NCBI GenBank assembly: GCA_009738435.1
Contig: CP046522.1
Coordinates: 1,519,249-1,583,248, forward strand
Direction: 5' to 3'
DNA from: Clostridium bovifaecis
GTDB lineage: Bacteria; Bacillota; Clostridia; Clostridiales; Clostridiaceae
DNA length: 64,000 bases
Below are positions 1-9,043 of the stretch, piece by piece. The position numbers were made by a program, and so were the translations under genes. The number at the start of each line of letters is the position of its first letter. Within the stretch, counting starts at the first letter, position 1. The notes below the pieces were generated by a model, which saw only the letters and a list, made by a program, of their open reading frames with translations, was not told the DNA's origin and did no database searches.

Positions 1-890
1 AATGTTGGATCTGAAGCAAAAGCATTTATACTTCTGTAGTTCTTAATAACATTAATTATAATGTCTAAGTCACTTCCAGGGAAAAAGGATAGGATAGATT
101 TTGCGACTTCTTCATCACTATGGTTAGCTACCCAAAGTTGGCCCTTGTAAATTGCATTAGTGAATTTTTCTATAACTTCGGGATTCTTTTCCATATATGA
201 TTTTGTAGCAAAGAAACAGGTATAAGCAATATTTCCTGCTTCTTTTCCTATGGAGTCTACTATATAGCCTGATTTATCCTTTTCAAGCATACTTCCTGTA
301 GGCTCAAATAGAGCAACATACTCTCCAGTTCCTGCCTTAAATGCTCCAGCGGTAGCAGTGAAGTCTAAGTTGGTTATAAAAGTTACATCTTTTCCAGGTT
401 CTAAACCAGATTTCTTTAAAACATATTCAAGAGTCATTTGAGGAACTCCGCCTGGTCTTCCGCCTATTATGGTTTTGCCTTTTAGAGACTTCCAATCAAA
501 GTTTTTTTCAGGATTTCTTCCAACTAGGAAAGAGCCATCAGTTTGAGTTAACTGCGCAAATAGAATAGGTAAGTCTTGTCGCTTCTGGTTGTAAATATAA
601 ATTACTTGCTCTGGTCCGCAAAAACCAATGTCAACGCTTCCGCTCAAAACTTGTTGCATAGTTTTATCTGCCCCTTGACCTGTGGAAAGCTCAATGTCTA
701 AACCCTCTTCTTTAAAGAAGCCCTCGTTTAGTGCTACATACATAGGAGCATAGAAAACTGAACGAACAACTTCGTTTAACTTGATCTTTTGTAAGGTATT
801 GCTGCTGTCCTTGTTATTACAGCCTGCTAAGGCTATTGAAGTTACAATAAGCACTATAGTTAGGAATGTACCGAGCAATTTTTTTCTCAT
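1..890 (-). CDS. ABC transporter substrate-binding lipoprotein, NMT1/SsuA-like (3' end cut by window)
   Basis: I translated this by hand; the frame is open from ATG at 890 to the window edge (296 codons), so the C-terminus is missing. The N-terminus is a lipoprotein signal: MRKK, a hydrophobic stretch, then the lipobox ALAGC, so the mature protein should be anchored outside the membrane. The body has features of the NMT1/THI5/SsuA family: YAPMYVALNEGFFKEEGLD, a 'GSVDIGFCGPEQ' segment and a GGRPGG loop. Family members bind taurine/sulfonates, nitrate or thiamine precursors; the substrate here cannot be told. A GGGGGG Shine-Dalgarno precedes ATG. The permease and ATPase are presumably beyond position 1. 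Confidence 0.85.
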   Translation of the reverse strand, partial: MRKKLLGTFLTIVLIVTSIALAGCNNKDSSNTLQKIKLNEVVRSVFYAPMYVALNEGFFKEEGLDIELSTGQGADKTMQQVLSGSVDIGFCGPEQVIYIYNQKRQDLPILFAQLTQTDGSFLVGRNPEKNFDWKSLKGKTIIGGRPGGVPQMTLEYVLKKSGLEPGKDVTFITNLDFTATAGAFKAGTGEYVALFEPTGSMLEKDKSGYIVDSIGKEAGNIAYTCFFATKSYMEKNPEVIEKFTNAIYKGQLWVANHSDEEVAKSILSFFPGSDLDIIINVIKNYRSINAFASDPT

Positions 891-907
891 TTTTATTACC
901 CCCCAAT

Positions 908-949
908 AGAAATACTTTATGTCATAAAATAGTATATGTCAGTATTTCT
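908..949. promoter_or_regulatory. Inverted repeat in the leader of the lipoprotein gene
   Basis: AGAAATACT (908-916) and AGTATTTCT (941-949) are perfect 9-bp arms separated by 24 bases, just upstream of the Shine-Dalgarno of the minus-strand lipoprotein gene. It may be an operator or a leader hairpin; no known riboswitch was recognised. Confidence 0.3.
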
Positions 950-968
950 AAATGGGTGAGTAGGCATA

Positions 969-1499
969 TTACTTTTTCCACTTTTCATATAACTCAGGTC
1001 TAAGTTGCTTTAATATCTTAAAAAATTTTTTTGAAGCTTTAAGTTTTCTAAGTCCTGAAATCATATGTTTAGGATATTTTTCTTTTCTGCTGTAGCTATT
1101 CTTTAATCCAATAACTTTTAATTCTCTGCCTTTATTTATAAATATATGTGAAATACCTGTGTCTAGCCTCGAAAAGCCAAGAAGCTGAAAATTTTCGATA
1201 AGATCTATTAAGGAGAGAGCTAAAGTTTCATCTAATCCATTTTTCTTTATATAGTCAATTAAGCATGCTCCATCGACATATTCTCTTATTATATAACCCG
1301 TTCTGTATGAATATACTTTGGGAAAATATTTATTACCTTCGCAGTATTTCAATATAAGGTATTCTCGCCTGCATTCATCAATATTTTTACAAAACTTCAC
1401 TATGGTTTTGCTAGGAGTTAGATATATTAATTCCTTTTTACCACGATGGATTAATTTGCAAGTTGTAAGGTCTATTCCTAAGATATCAATATCTTTCAT
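969..1499 (-). CDS. Small protein-kinase-like protein, probably a pseudokinase
   Basis: 176 aa, start ATG at 1499 after a GGGG ribosome site. It looks like a minimal kinase fold, as in Firmicute YrzF-type proteins: a beta-strand lysine in TIVKF (about residue 35), a glutamate in ECRREYLIL, a hinge REYVDG, and a catalytic-loop-like stretch RLDTGISHIFI (about residues 111-121). The Asn expected after the catalytic Asp is His, and the DFG Asp position reads VIGLKN, with no Asp. Catalysis is therefore doubtful. It follows no obvious operon partner and its substrate is unknown. An alternative reading is a very diverged phosphotransferase. Confidence 0.55.
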   Translation of the reverse strand: MKDIDILGIDLTTCKLIHRGKKELIYLTPSKTIVKFCKNIDECRREYLILKYCEGNKYFPKVYSYRTGYIIREYVDGACLIDYIKKNGLDETLALSLIDLIENFQLLGFSRLDTGISHIFINKGRELKVIGLKNSYSRKEKYPKHMISGLRKLKASKKFFKILKQLRPELYEKWKK

Positions 1500-1625
1500 A
1501 TTAATAACCCCATTTTTAAAGTTATTTCAAAAGGTCGTATTGAGATAGTATATATTTATAAAAAATTTTCTCCTATTATTACAATATTCTCCTTAGGTTG
1601 ATTAAGTGAAAGATAAGGAAAAGTC

Positions 1626-1653
1626 TTGACAGTTTTTAAAATAAAGGTATAAT
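1626..1653 (+). promoter_or_regulatory. Promoter of valS leader
   Basis: TTGACA (1626-1631) and TATAAT (1648-1653), both perfect sigma-A hexamers, are 16 bp apart and directly precede the T-box leader. Confidence 0.8.
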
Positions 1654-1659
1654 AAAAAA

Positions 1660-1908
1660 TAATTAAATGTATATGAAAAGCAAAGAAAAAGAGGAGTAAA
1701 GATATAAGAGTATTAAGAGAGGAAAACTCATAGGCTGAAAGGTTTTCTATGCAAATTATCTTGAAGGTAGCTTTGGAGCTTCTTTATCGAAATATCAGTA
1801 GATAAAGACGGTGGTCACATCGTTAATTTAATGAGCGCCTGAGTATTTCAGGAATTAAGGTGGTAACGCGCGCTGTCGTCCTTTTGGATTGATGGCGCTT
1901 TTTATTTT
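1660..1908 (+). promoter_or_regulatory. T-box leader, valine specific
   Basis: A classic T-box: AGAGAGG/GGCTGAAAGGTTTTC stem I elements, a specifier bulge reading GTA (1767-1769, valine) followed by GCTTTGGAG, the T-box sequence AAGGTGGTAACGCG (1857-1870), and a terminator stem (about 1870-1898) ending in a T-rich run. Aligning the three T-boxes of this window puts the Val, Thr and Phe codons at the same position, which supports the assignment. Uncharged tRNA-Val should favour the antiterminator and switch on valS; the matching tRNA-Val(TAC) lies at 30333. Confidence 0.93.
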
Positions 1909-1999
1909 ATAAGAATTTTATGAGATAAAATTCTTAAGCGAAAAACAGATAATAGAAGGATTTTATACCGCAAAAGAATTATAAGGAGGATAATAAACT

Positions 2000-4642
2000 A
2001 TGGGAGAAGTAAATATTGCAAAAACCTACGATCCTAAAGATTTTGAAGAGAGAATTTATAAAACATGGGAAGAGAATAAGTATTTTACTCCAGAAGTGGA
2101 TAAAAATAAAAAGCCTTACACGATAATGATGCCGCCACCAAATATAACAGGTCAGCTTCACCTAGGGCATGCTTTAGACGGCACTCTTCAAGACTTTTTA
2201 ATAAGGACAAAAAGGATGCAAGGATATAGCACTCTATGGCTTCCAGGTGAAGACCATGCAAGTATTGCAACAGAAGTTAGGGTTGAGAAGGAGCTTTTAA
2301 AGCAAGGTCTTTATAAAAAGCAGCTGGGAAGAGATGCTTTCTTAGAGAAGGTATGGGAATGGTCAGATGAATATAGAGAAAGAATAAAAACACAATACCA
2401 AAAGCTTGGTATATCTGCTGACTATACTAGAGAAAGATTTACTATGGATGAAGGATTAAGCAGAGCAGTAAGACAGGTCTTTGTTGATTTGTATAACGAA
2501 GGATTAATTTATAGAGGAAACAGAATAGTTAATTGGTGTCCTAACTGTCAAACAGCTATTTCAGATGCTGAAATAGAATACGAAGAGAAAAATGGACACT
2601 TTTGGCACATAAAATATCCTGTTAAAGATAGTGATGAGTATTTAGAAATTGCAACAACAAGGCCAGAAACAATGCTTGGGGATACAGCAGTCGCAGTTAA
2701 CCCTAATGATAAGAGATATGCTCACTTAATAGGTAAAAAGCTAATACTACCTCTTGTGGGAAGAGAATTACCTATAATTGCAGATGAGTATGTAGATATG
2801 GAATTCGGAACAGGGGCAGTTAAGATAACGCCAGCCCATGATCCTAACGATTATGAAGTTGGTAAGAGACATGACCTTACACAGATAGTAATGATGAATC
2901 AAGATGGAACTGTTGCTGAGGGATATGGAAGGTATTCAGGGCTTGATAGATATGAAGCAAGAAAAATCATGGTAAAGGATTTAGAAGAACAAGGATACTT
3001 AGTAAAGATAAAAGAGCATACTCACAATGTTGGAACTCATGATAGGTGTGGAGTAGTAATTGAACCTGTAACTTCACAACAATGGTATGTAAAAATGGCT
3101 CCTCTTGCAGAACCAGCGATAAAGGTTGTGCGTGATAAAGAAATAAAATTTGTTCCAGAAAGATTCTCAAAAACATATTTTAACTGGATGGAAAACATTC
3201 AGGATTGGTGTATTTCAAGACAGCTTTGGTGGGGACATAGAATTCCGGTTTGGTACTGTGAAGATTGCGGTGAGGTAATAGTATCCGTTGATGAACCGTC
3301 AGAGTGTAATAAGTGTAACAGTTCAAAATTAAAACAAGATGAGGATGTTTTGGATACTTGGTTTAGTTCAGCATTATGGCCGTTTTCAACTCTAGGTTAT
3401 CCAGAAAAGACAGAGGATTTAAGCTACTTTTATCCAACAAGTACCTTAGTTACCGGATATGATATTATATTTTTCTGGGTAGCTAGAATGATATTCTCAG
3501 GGCTTCATAGCATGAAGGAGATACCATTCGATACTGTATTGATTCATGGTATAGTAAGAGATAGTGAAGGAAGAAAGATGTCTAAGTCTTTAGGAAATGG
3601 AGTTGATCCGCTAGAAGTTATTGAGAAGTATGGTGCTGATGCATTAAGATTTATGCTTATTACAGGAAATGCTCCAGGAAATGATATTAGATATTATGAA
3701 GAAAAAGTAGAGGCCGCTAGAAACTTTGCAAATAAAATTTGGAATGCATCAAGATTTGTTATGATGAATTTAGACAAAGATTTAATGGATAAGTATAGTG
3801 AGTGTAAGGAATACACTATAGCAGATAAATGGATATTATCAAGAATTAATACAGTGGTTAAGGAAGTAACAGAAAACATAGATAAGTTTGAGATTGGTAT
3901 AGCAGCTCAGAAGATATACGATTTTATGTGGAATGAATTCTGCGATTGGTATATTGAGCTTGTAAAACCTGCTTTATACGGAGATGATGAAAAGTCTAAG
4001 GGAATAGTTTTAAATGTATTAAATGAAGTCTTGATTACAGGATTAAAATTATTACATCCTGTAATGCCTTATATAACAGAAGAAATATATACGAATCTAC
4101 CAAATGCAGAAAAGACAATAGTAACTGCTTCTTGGCCTTCTTATGAGGAAGAGTTGAAGGATGATAAGACAGAAGAGCAGATGAACTACATCATAGAAGC
4201 AATAAAGTCTTTAAGAAATGTAAGGGCAGAGATGAATGTTCCGCCTTCAAGAAAGGCTAAGGTTACAATCTATGCATCAGAAGGAAGAGAAGCTTTTGAA
4301 GAGGGAAAAACTTATTTTGAAAAGTTAGCTTCAGCTTCAGAAGTTGCCTTTGCAAATTCTAAGGATGAAGTTCCAGAAAACTCAGTTTCTACAGTAACAA
4401 AGGGAGCAGAAATTTTTATGCCTCTTCTTGATTTAGTAGATATAGAAAAAGAATTAGAAAGATTAAATAAGGAAAAAGAGAAGTTAGAAAAAGAAATTGA
4501 TAGAGTTGAGAAAAAGCTTGCAAATGAGAAATTCATAAGCAAAGCACCAGAAGCTGTTGTTAACGAAGAAAAAGAAAAAGGCAAGAAGTACAAAGAAATG
4601 TATGAAGCTGTTATAGAAAGAATATCAAGTCTTAAAAAGTAG
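2000..4642 (+). CDS. valS: Valyl-tRNA synthetase
   Basis: 880 aa, full length for bacterial ValRS. It charges tRNA-Val with valine in the cytoplasm. The class I signature HLGH lies at residues 54-57 after PPPNITGQL, and KMSKS at 526-530. The large connective insertion between them carries the editing (CP1) domain, with the conserved threonine-rich stretch [16 protein letters not shown]. The last ~70 residues form the charged coiled-coil arm typical of ValRS ([20 protein letters not shown]). Start ATG follows a GGAGG site. It is a single-gene unit behind a valine T-box and ends in its own terminator. Confidence 0.97.
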   Translation: MGEVNIAKTYDPKDFEERIYKTWEENKYFTPEVDKNKKPYTIMMPPPNITGQLHLGHALDGTLQDFLIRTKRMQGYSTLWLPGEDHASIATEVRVEKELLKQGLYKKQLGRDAFLEKVWEWSDEYRERIKTQYQKLGISADYTRERFTMDEGLSRAVRQVFVDLYNEGLIYRGNRIVNWCPNCQTAISDAEIEYEEKNGHFWHIKYPVKDSDEYLEIATTRPETMLGDTAVAVNPNDKRYAHLIGKKLILPLVGRELPIIADEYVDMEFGTGAVKITPAHDPNDYEVGKRHDLTQIVMMNQDGTVAEGYGRYSGLDRYEARKIMVKDLEEQGYLVKIKEHTHNVGTHDRCGVVIEPVTSQQWYVKMAPLAEPAIKVVRDKEIKFVPERFSKTYFNWMENIQDWCISRQLWWGHRIPVWYCEDCGEVIVSVDEPSECNKCNSSKLKQDEDVLDTWFSSALWPFSTLGYPEKTEDLSYFYPTSTLVTGYDIIFFWVARMIFSGLHSMKEIPFDTVLIHGIVRDSEGRKMSKSLGNGVDPLEVIEKYGADALRFMLITGNAPGNDIRYYEEKVEAARNFANKIWNASRFVMMNLDKDLMDKYSECKEYTIADKWILSRINTVVKEVTENIDKFEIGIAAQKIYDFMWNEFCDWYIELVKPALYGDDEKSKGIVLNVLNEVLITGLKLLHPVMPYITEEIYTNLPNAEKTIVTASWPSYEEELKDDKTEEQMNYIIEAIKSLRNVRAEMNVPPSRKAKVTIYASEGREAFEEGKTYFEKLASASEVAFANSKDEVPENSVSTVTKGAEIFMPLLDLVDIEKELERLNKEKEKLEKEIDRVEKKLANEKFISKAPEAVVNEEKEKGKKYKEMYEAVIERISSLKK

Positions 4643-4668
4643 TTTAAAAAGTATTAAATAAAATTTAG

Positions 4669-4695
4669 CGCCAGCACAGATTGTTGGCGTTTTTT
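4669..4695 (+). terminator. Terminator of valS
   Basis: CGCCAGCA (4669-4676) pairs with TGTTGGCG (4682-4689), followed by a run of six T. Confidence 0.9.
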
Positions 4696-4768
4696 GTTGT
4701 AGCAATTTGTTGAATATATGCATAGTATATATTGTGCCTATAGCAATGAAATGGGGAGGCGAAAAGGC

Positions 4769-5116
4769 ATGAGTGAAGAAATAGTGAATAGAATTTACAA
4801 ATTATTTACTTCTTCATATAATAAAATTCCTATTCAAGAATATGAAGTAGCCATAGAGTTTGTGAATAGGGCCTTTAGCAATATATGCTATAAAGATAAA
4901 GAATTTTATGAAAACAATATATATCTAACAAATATAGAAACTGAATATAAAACTGACAAGATATTAAGGTCAATTGTGCAGTATTACCTAGATGGCAAGG
5001 GATCAAAAGAAAACTTTGTTGAAGACATACTTCCAATAATTAATGCACTTCATGGTTGTAAAAATGATTTAGATGTAGAAAAGCTTAAAAGAATCTTTTT
5101 CGATTTATATAAATAG
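4769..5116 (+). CDS. Uncharacterised small protein, paralogue of the next gene
   Basis: About 115 aa, starting MSEEIVNRIYKL. The frame is open for 17 more codons upstream, but a GGGGAGG site at 4753-4759 fits the ATG at 4769. I do not recognise the family. It is soluble, mostly helical by composition, with no signal peptide or membrane segment. It shares with the following gene an EVAIEFVNRAF / LRSIVQYYLDGK / INxLxxCK skeleton with equal spacing, so the two are tandem duplicates. A conserved Cys sits after NRAFSNI in both. Position between valS and folC says nothing firm about function. Confidence 0.7.
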   Translation: MSEEIVNRIYKLFTSSYNKIPIQEYEVAIEFVNRAFSNICYKDKEFYENNIYLTNIETEYKTDKILRSIVQYYLDGKGSKENFVEDILPIINALHGCKNDLDVEKLKRIFFDLYK

Positions 5117-5244
5117 ATACACCAGAGTAGCTGTACAAAATGTACAATCACTCATTCCATGATACTATTCGCATATTATTAATATTAAAAGTTTTTAAGT
5201 CTGTGTAATGCAGAAATATGATAAATAATTAGGAGATGTGTTTT

Positions 5245-5589
5245 ATGGTTGAAACAGAAAAATTTAGTAGAGCCAATGAATTGCTATCTGAGTTATACGA
5301 AGGTATAACTTACTCTGAGTTTCAAGTAGCTCTGGAATTTGCAAATAGGGCTTTTTTTGCTCTGTGCTCTAAGGATAAAAGTTTCAATACAAAAAAATGC
5401 TATCTATGTGAATATGGATGCGAAGATGAATTGTTAAGATCTATAGTTAGATATTATTTAGAAGGCAAAGCATCTCTTGGAGATGTTCAAGAATATATTT
5501 TTCCAATGATAAATGTTTTATCTAAATGTAAACCCAGTAAAAAAGCAGAAGAATTAAAAGGTATATTTTTAAGTGTATACGAGAAATAA
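5245..5589 (+). CDS. Uncharacterised small protein, paralogue of the previous gene
   Basis: 114 aa, start chosen at ATG 5245 because AGGAG (5231-5235) lies 9 bases upstream; an in-frame ATG at 5236 would overlap that site. Shares with the 4769 gene the blocks FQVALEFANRAF, LRSIVRYYLEGKAS and FPMINVLSKCK. This copy has extra cysteines (KKCYLCEYGCEDE), lacking in its sister, which could suggest metal binding or disulfides in one copy only. Family not recognised. The 129-bp gap between the paralogues has no clear terminator, so they may be cotranscribed. Confidence 0.7.
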   Translation: MVETEKFSRANELLSELYEGITYSEFQVALEFANRAFFALCSKDKSFNTKKCYLCEYGCEDELLRSIVRYYLEGKASLGDVQEYIFPMINVLSKCKPSKKAEELKGIFLSVYEK

Positions 5590-5625
5590 GAGTAGAGGCT
5601 AAGGCCTCTATCCTTATTTCTTGTG
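5583..5625 (+). terminator. Terminator after the paralogue pair
   Basis: TAGAGGC (5593-5599) pairs with GCCTCTA (5604-5610); the stem extends outward through AAATAAG (5584-5590) with CTTATTT (5613-5619), giving a T-rich 3' arm. It overlaps the stop codon of the preceding gene. Confidence 0.65.
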
Positions 5626-5724
5626 TATTAAAGTAACTATTAATTATATTAAACAAGCTTATGCACCTAGCGCAAGGTTATGAATTCAGTAATATCGATA
5701 TAGGAATAAAGCAGTGAAATAAAC

Positions 5725-5754
5725 TTGATTCTATTATTTTTTTTATGGTAAGAT
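5725..5754 (+). promoter_or_regulatory. Possible promoter of folC
   Basis: TTGATT (5725-5730), 18 bp, TAAGAT (5749-5754). The -10 is only a partial match. Confidence 0.35.
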
Positions 5755-5847
5755 AAAATAATTAATAGGTAACATAAGCAACTTAAAACAATGAAGCTGG
5801 AAACTGATAAGATAAGTCAAAGAATTGTATGAAAAGGATGAAGAAAA

Positions 5848-7158
5848 GTGAATTATAAACAAGCTATGGACTATATTGAAAATTCGGCTAAGTTCAGCAT
5901 GAAATTAGGACTTTCTAGAACAGAAAAGATACTTGAACTCTTGGGAAATCCTCATAATAAGCTAAAATGCATACATATCGCTGGAACTAATGGGAAAGGT
6001 TCTACTACAGCTATGATTTCAGCTATACTAGGGGAAGCTGGATATAAGGTTGGCATGTATACATCTCCATATATCGAAGAGTTTGAAGAGAGAATACAAA
6101 TAAATGGCGCCAATATACCAAAGGAAGATTTAGCAAGAGTAGTTACAAAGGTTTCAGAAGCTGTAGATACAGTTATAAAATTTGGATATGACAATCCTAC
6201 TCAGTTTGAAATAATAACCTGTGCAGGGCTTTTGTATTTTTACGAACAAAATGTAGATTTTGCAGTTATTGAGGTAGGGCTTGGAGGAAGGCTAGATTCC
6301 ACAAACGTAGTAACTCCTGTATTAAGTATTATAACTTCTATTAGCTATGATCATATGGATATTTTAGGGGATACTATTTCTAAAATAGCCTATGAAAAGG
6401 CAGGTATAATAAAAAATGGAGTTCCTGTAGTTTTATACCCTCAGGAAAAAGAAGCAGAAGAAATGGTAGAAAAGGTCTGTATAGAAAAGGAAACAAAGCT
6501 CATAAAGGTATGCAAAGAAAGTGTAAAATTTATGTCTTTTGATGAAATATGTATTGAAGATAAGGTGAGCATAGCACAGAATATAATAATAAATACTGAA
6601 AAGTGTGGATATAATGTAGATCTTGCACTCTTAGGTAAGCACCAAATATTAAATTGTGCTACTGCACTTTATGCGGTTGAAGAGTTAATAAGGATAGGAT
6701 TAGATATAGAAAAAGAGGCAGTATTAAAAGCTTTAGCTAAAGTTAAATGGAAAGGAAGATTTGAAATTCTAAACCAAGCTCCTCTGGTGGTTATAGATGG
6801 AGCTCACAATATAGATGGAATAAGAAGGTTAAAGGAAAGCGTAGAAGTTTATTTGCAATATAAAGACTTGATATTGATTTTAGGGATATTAGCAGATAAA
6901 CAGGTAGGAGATATGGTAAAAACTATTGTGCCTATGGCTAAAAGAGTTATATGTATAACCCCGCATAGTGATAGAGCAGAACTTGCCTCGGAGCTTAAGG
7001 AGATTGTACAAAAGTACAATAAAAATTGCGAGATTGTAGAGGGGTATGAAGAAGCTTATAAACTAGGGCTTAATTATTGCAGTAAGAAAGATCTACTTTT
7101 GATATCAGGCTCACTTTATATGATAGGAGACATGAGAAAGATAATAATTTCAGGTTAG
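5848..7158 (+). CDS. folC: Folylpolyglutamate / dihydrofolate synthase
   Basis: 436 aa, usual FolC length. It adds glutamate to folates (and, when bifunctional, to dihydropteroate) using ATP. The Mur-ligase ATP loop IHIAGTNGKGSTTAMI is near residue 42-57, the family motif GLGGRLDSTNVV near 143-154, and the C-terminal domain begins with VVIDGAHNIDGI. Start is GTG at 5848 after AAAAGGA, about 9 bases upstream. It stands alone: the gene downstream is convergent. Confidence 0.95.
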   Translation: MNYKQAMDYIENSAKFSMKLGLSRTEKILELLGNPHNKLKCIHIAGTNGKGSTTAMISAILGEAGYKVGMYTSPYIEEFEERIQINGANIPKEDLARVVTKVSEAVDTVIKFGYDNPTQFEIITCAGLLYFYEQNVDFAVIEVGLGGRLDSTNVVTPVLSIITSISYDHMDILGDTISKIAYEKAGIIKNGVPVVLYPQEKEAEEMVEKVCIEKETKLIKVCKESVKFMSFDEICIEDKVSIAQNIIINTEKCGYNVDLALLGKHQILNCATALYAVEELIRIGLDIEKEAVLKALAKVKWKGRFEILNQAPLVVIDGAHNIDGIRRLKESVEVYLQYKDLILILGILADKQVGDMVKTIVPMAKRVICITPHSDRAELASELKEIVQKYNKNCEIVEGYEEAYKLGLNYCSKKDLLLISGSLYMIGDMRKIIISG

Positions 7159-7241
7159 ACGGCAGAGCCGCAAGCTAAAGAAGCAAGTTGGGCGTTTAAG
7201 GTTGGAAATAGCTTAAATACAAGACAAGAATTTTAGGATAG

Positions 7242-7277
7242 AAATGCTGAATTTAGCTTAGGCTAAATTCAGCATTT
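7242..7277. terminator. Long perfect hairpin between convergent genes
   Basis: A 16-bp perfect stem: AAATGCTGAATTTAGC (7242-7257) and its complement (7262-7277) around a TTAG loop. It lies between folC (+) and the AI-2E permease (-). There is no long T-run, only TTTG on the + strand, so it may be a weak bidirectional terminator or an RNA-stabilising hairpin. Confidence 0.55.
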
Positions 7278-7289
7278 GTTATAATTTAT

Positions 7290-7440
7290 TATAGTTTTAT
7301 ATTAACAAAATATCTATAATTGTTAATTAATCTTTTGTGATTAGCGATTGGAAGCTAGAGGAATAACACCCAGCTCGCCTAATTTACTTATCTAGCTAGA
7401 AACAGACTTTCATAAACCACTAACTATCTAACTTGTCTTT
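7290..7440. repeat. Degenerate interspersed repeat, copy overlapping the AI-2E gene end
   Basis: AT-rich stretch with short CTAAC and CTAGCTAG-like words. Its right end shares 16 identical bases, TCTAACTTGTCTTTTA, with the region just 3' of the superoxide dismutase gene near 50090. Here the repeat overlaps the last codons and stop of the permease gene. It belongs to a loose family of intergenic repeats also seen near 30.0, 30.8, 48.9 and 49.9 kb. Confidence 0.4.
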
Positions 7441-8547
7441 TATATTCCTACTATCTAGACGTTTGGAAACAAATCTCTCAAGCATAGTTTTAATTATAGC
7501 TATGAATGGAACCCCTAAGAACATTCCAAGAACGCCAAACGTTCCTCCACCAAGGGTGATAGCAAGTATAATCCAAAAGGGACTTACCCCAACCTTTTCT
7601 CCTAAAATTTTTGGACCAAGGTACCATCCGTCGAACTGTTGAAGAACGAAGATAAATATAAGAACCCATAATGCCTTTATAGGACTATAGAATAAGGTTA
7701 TTAAGACACCAGGTATCATGCCTATAAAAGGTCCAAAGTATGGAATCATATTTGTTACTCCAACTATCAAGCTGATTAATAATGCATACGGAATTCTTAA
7801 TATGCTAAGACCGATAGCACATAGAATGCCTATTATCAATGAGTCTATAAACTTTCCAATAATATATTTAGAAAAAATACTGTTTACTTCGTTAACGAAA
7901 ATTAAGAAAGAGTTAACAGAAGTTTCGTTGAACATAGCATATAAAAACTTTTTTGCATTATTTTTAAAGGATTCCTTATCTTTTAAAATGTATATTGATA
8001 TTATAAATCCAAATACCATTTTAAGAAATGAGGAGGTAAAGTCTATTGCTTTATTTAAAGCTAAATTTAATATGAAATTTAAAGAGGTAGTTAGTTTATC
8101 CGTTATATCTTCTAAAGCTTTGTGAGCATACGCTACTATATTGGCATTATTTGATATATTTAATCTTAGGATGTTATCATCAAACCATGTTTGAGTTTTT
8201 CTTACGTAGTTTGGCATATTTGTAGCTAACTCACCTAGGTTGTTTGCTACAGCAGGGGAAACAATAGTTACGATTAGAGTTATAAAACCTATAACTATTA
8301 AATATACTAACAATATACTTAAGCCCCTTTTGGCTTTAAACTTTTTTTCAATGTAAGTCATTAACGGATTTAATATGTACGCTATACCAAAGGCCCAAAA
8401 GAAAGGGCTTAGGATAGAAATAACAAACCAGAAGCCTTGAGCTAAAAGTTCTATATTGTTGATGGATTTAAAAATTAAAGCCGTAATTAAAATTATAGGT
8501 ATTAGACTTAAATAAGGTATTTTTTTATTTTTGAACAAGAAATACAT
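7420..8547 (-). CDS. AI-2E family transporter (YdgG/PerM-type)
   Basis: 375 aa integral membrane protein with seven to eight predicted hydrophobic segments. The family architecture is clear: two N-terminal membrane helices, a soluble helical middle (ATNMPNYVRKTQTWFDD), and a C-terminal set with the typical stretches IIGILCAIGLSILRIPYAL, GVTNMIPYFGPFIGMIPG and LGVPFIAIIKTM. Members export autoinducer-2 or act as Na+(Li+)/H+ antiporters; the substrate is not predictable. Start is uncertain: AAGGGGTG almost abuts GTG 8550 and ATG 8547. The last codons (DKLDS) are supplied by an intergenic repeat, so the C-terminus may be non-native. Confidence 0.88.
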   Translation of the reverse strand: MYFLFKNKKIPYLSLIPIILITALIFKSINNIELLAQGFWFVISILSPFFWAFGIAYILNPLMTYIEKKFKAKRGLSILLVYLIVIGFITLIVTIVSPAVANNLGELATNMPNYVRKTQTWFDDNILRLNISNNANIVAYAHKALEDITDKLTTSLNFILNLALNKAIDFTSSFLKMVFGFIISIYILKDKESFKNNAKKFLYAMFNETSVNSFLIFVNEVNSIFSKYIIGKFIDSLIIGILCAIGLSILRIPYALLISLIVGVTNMIPYFGPFIGMIPGVLITLFYSPIKALWVLIFIFVLQQFDGWYLGPKILGEKVGVSPFWIILAITLGGGTFGVLGMFLGVPFIAIIKTMLERFVSKRLDSRNIKDKLDS

Positions 8548-8684
8548 CACCCCTTAACTAATCATTAGTTGAATTGATTATATCACCAAAGCAGTTGATA
8601 TTCTAGTATTTTGAGATTAAATATAACAGATTGAGATTAAGATATACTAAGTTTCAACTATTTTACAGGAAATTTTAATGTTAA

Positions 8685-8710
8685 AGCGGTATATTATAAA
8701 ATATACCGCT
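8685..8710 (-). terminator. Terminator of the small Cys/Gly-rich gene
   Basis: AGCGGTATAT (8685-8694) and ATATACCGCT (8701-8710) form a 10-bp stem; on the minus strand it is followed by TTT and an AT-rich tail. Confidence 0.65.
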
Positions 8711-8728
8711 TAAAAGTGAATTAGTTTG

Positions 8729-8875
8729 TTAGCAGCAGCAACAGAAGATTGGAGCAAATGCACCAAAGCCACCAAAACCTAGACCGAAGCCACCACAGCA
8801 ACAGAATATTAAAATTATTAAAATTATTAACCATAAATTGTCATCGTGGTATGGGTATGGGCGTAATTCAGCCAT
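8729..8875 (-). CDS. Tiny Cys/Gly-rich membrane peptide, probably spore associated
   Basis: 48 aa, found by reading the strand directly. Starts MAELRPYPYHDDN, then one hydrophobic helix (LWLIILIILIF), then CCCGGFGLGFGGFG and an end of four cysteines. A perfect AAAGGAGG site lies 6 bases before ATG 8875 and a terminator follows the stop, so it is a real monocistronic gene. The composition resembles YjcZ/YqfQ-type small coat or forespore membrane peptides of spore formers, but I cannot assign a family. An upstream sigma-K-like promoter (8941-8969) suggests mother-cell expression. Confidence 0.75.
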   Translation of the reverse strand: MAELRPYPYHDDNLWLIILIILIFCCCGGFGLGFGGFGAFAPIFCCCC

Positions 8876-8940
8876 ATAGAGACCTCCTTTCTTTTAGGAG
8901 ATAATTATGGAGATAGTACACTCGGCTTGTCCTATCACTA

Positions 8941-8969
8941 TATCATATGAAAGGTAGTCTTTAAGTGTT
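8941..8969 (-). promoter_or_regulatory. Sigma-K-like promoter
   Basis: Reading the minus strand: AACAC (8969-8965), 15 bp, CATATGATA (8949-8941). The second matches the sigma-K -10 consensus CATAnnnTA exactly, and AC is the essential -35 core. It lies about 65 bases before the start codon of the Cys/Gly peptide. This assignment is inferred from sequence alone. Confidence 0.45.
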
Positions 8970-9043
8970 AAAGAAAATCAGGAAATTTTTTAAACTTTTT
9001 ATTAGTAAAATTATTCACCTTATATATTGGAGGGTAATAACAT

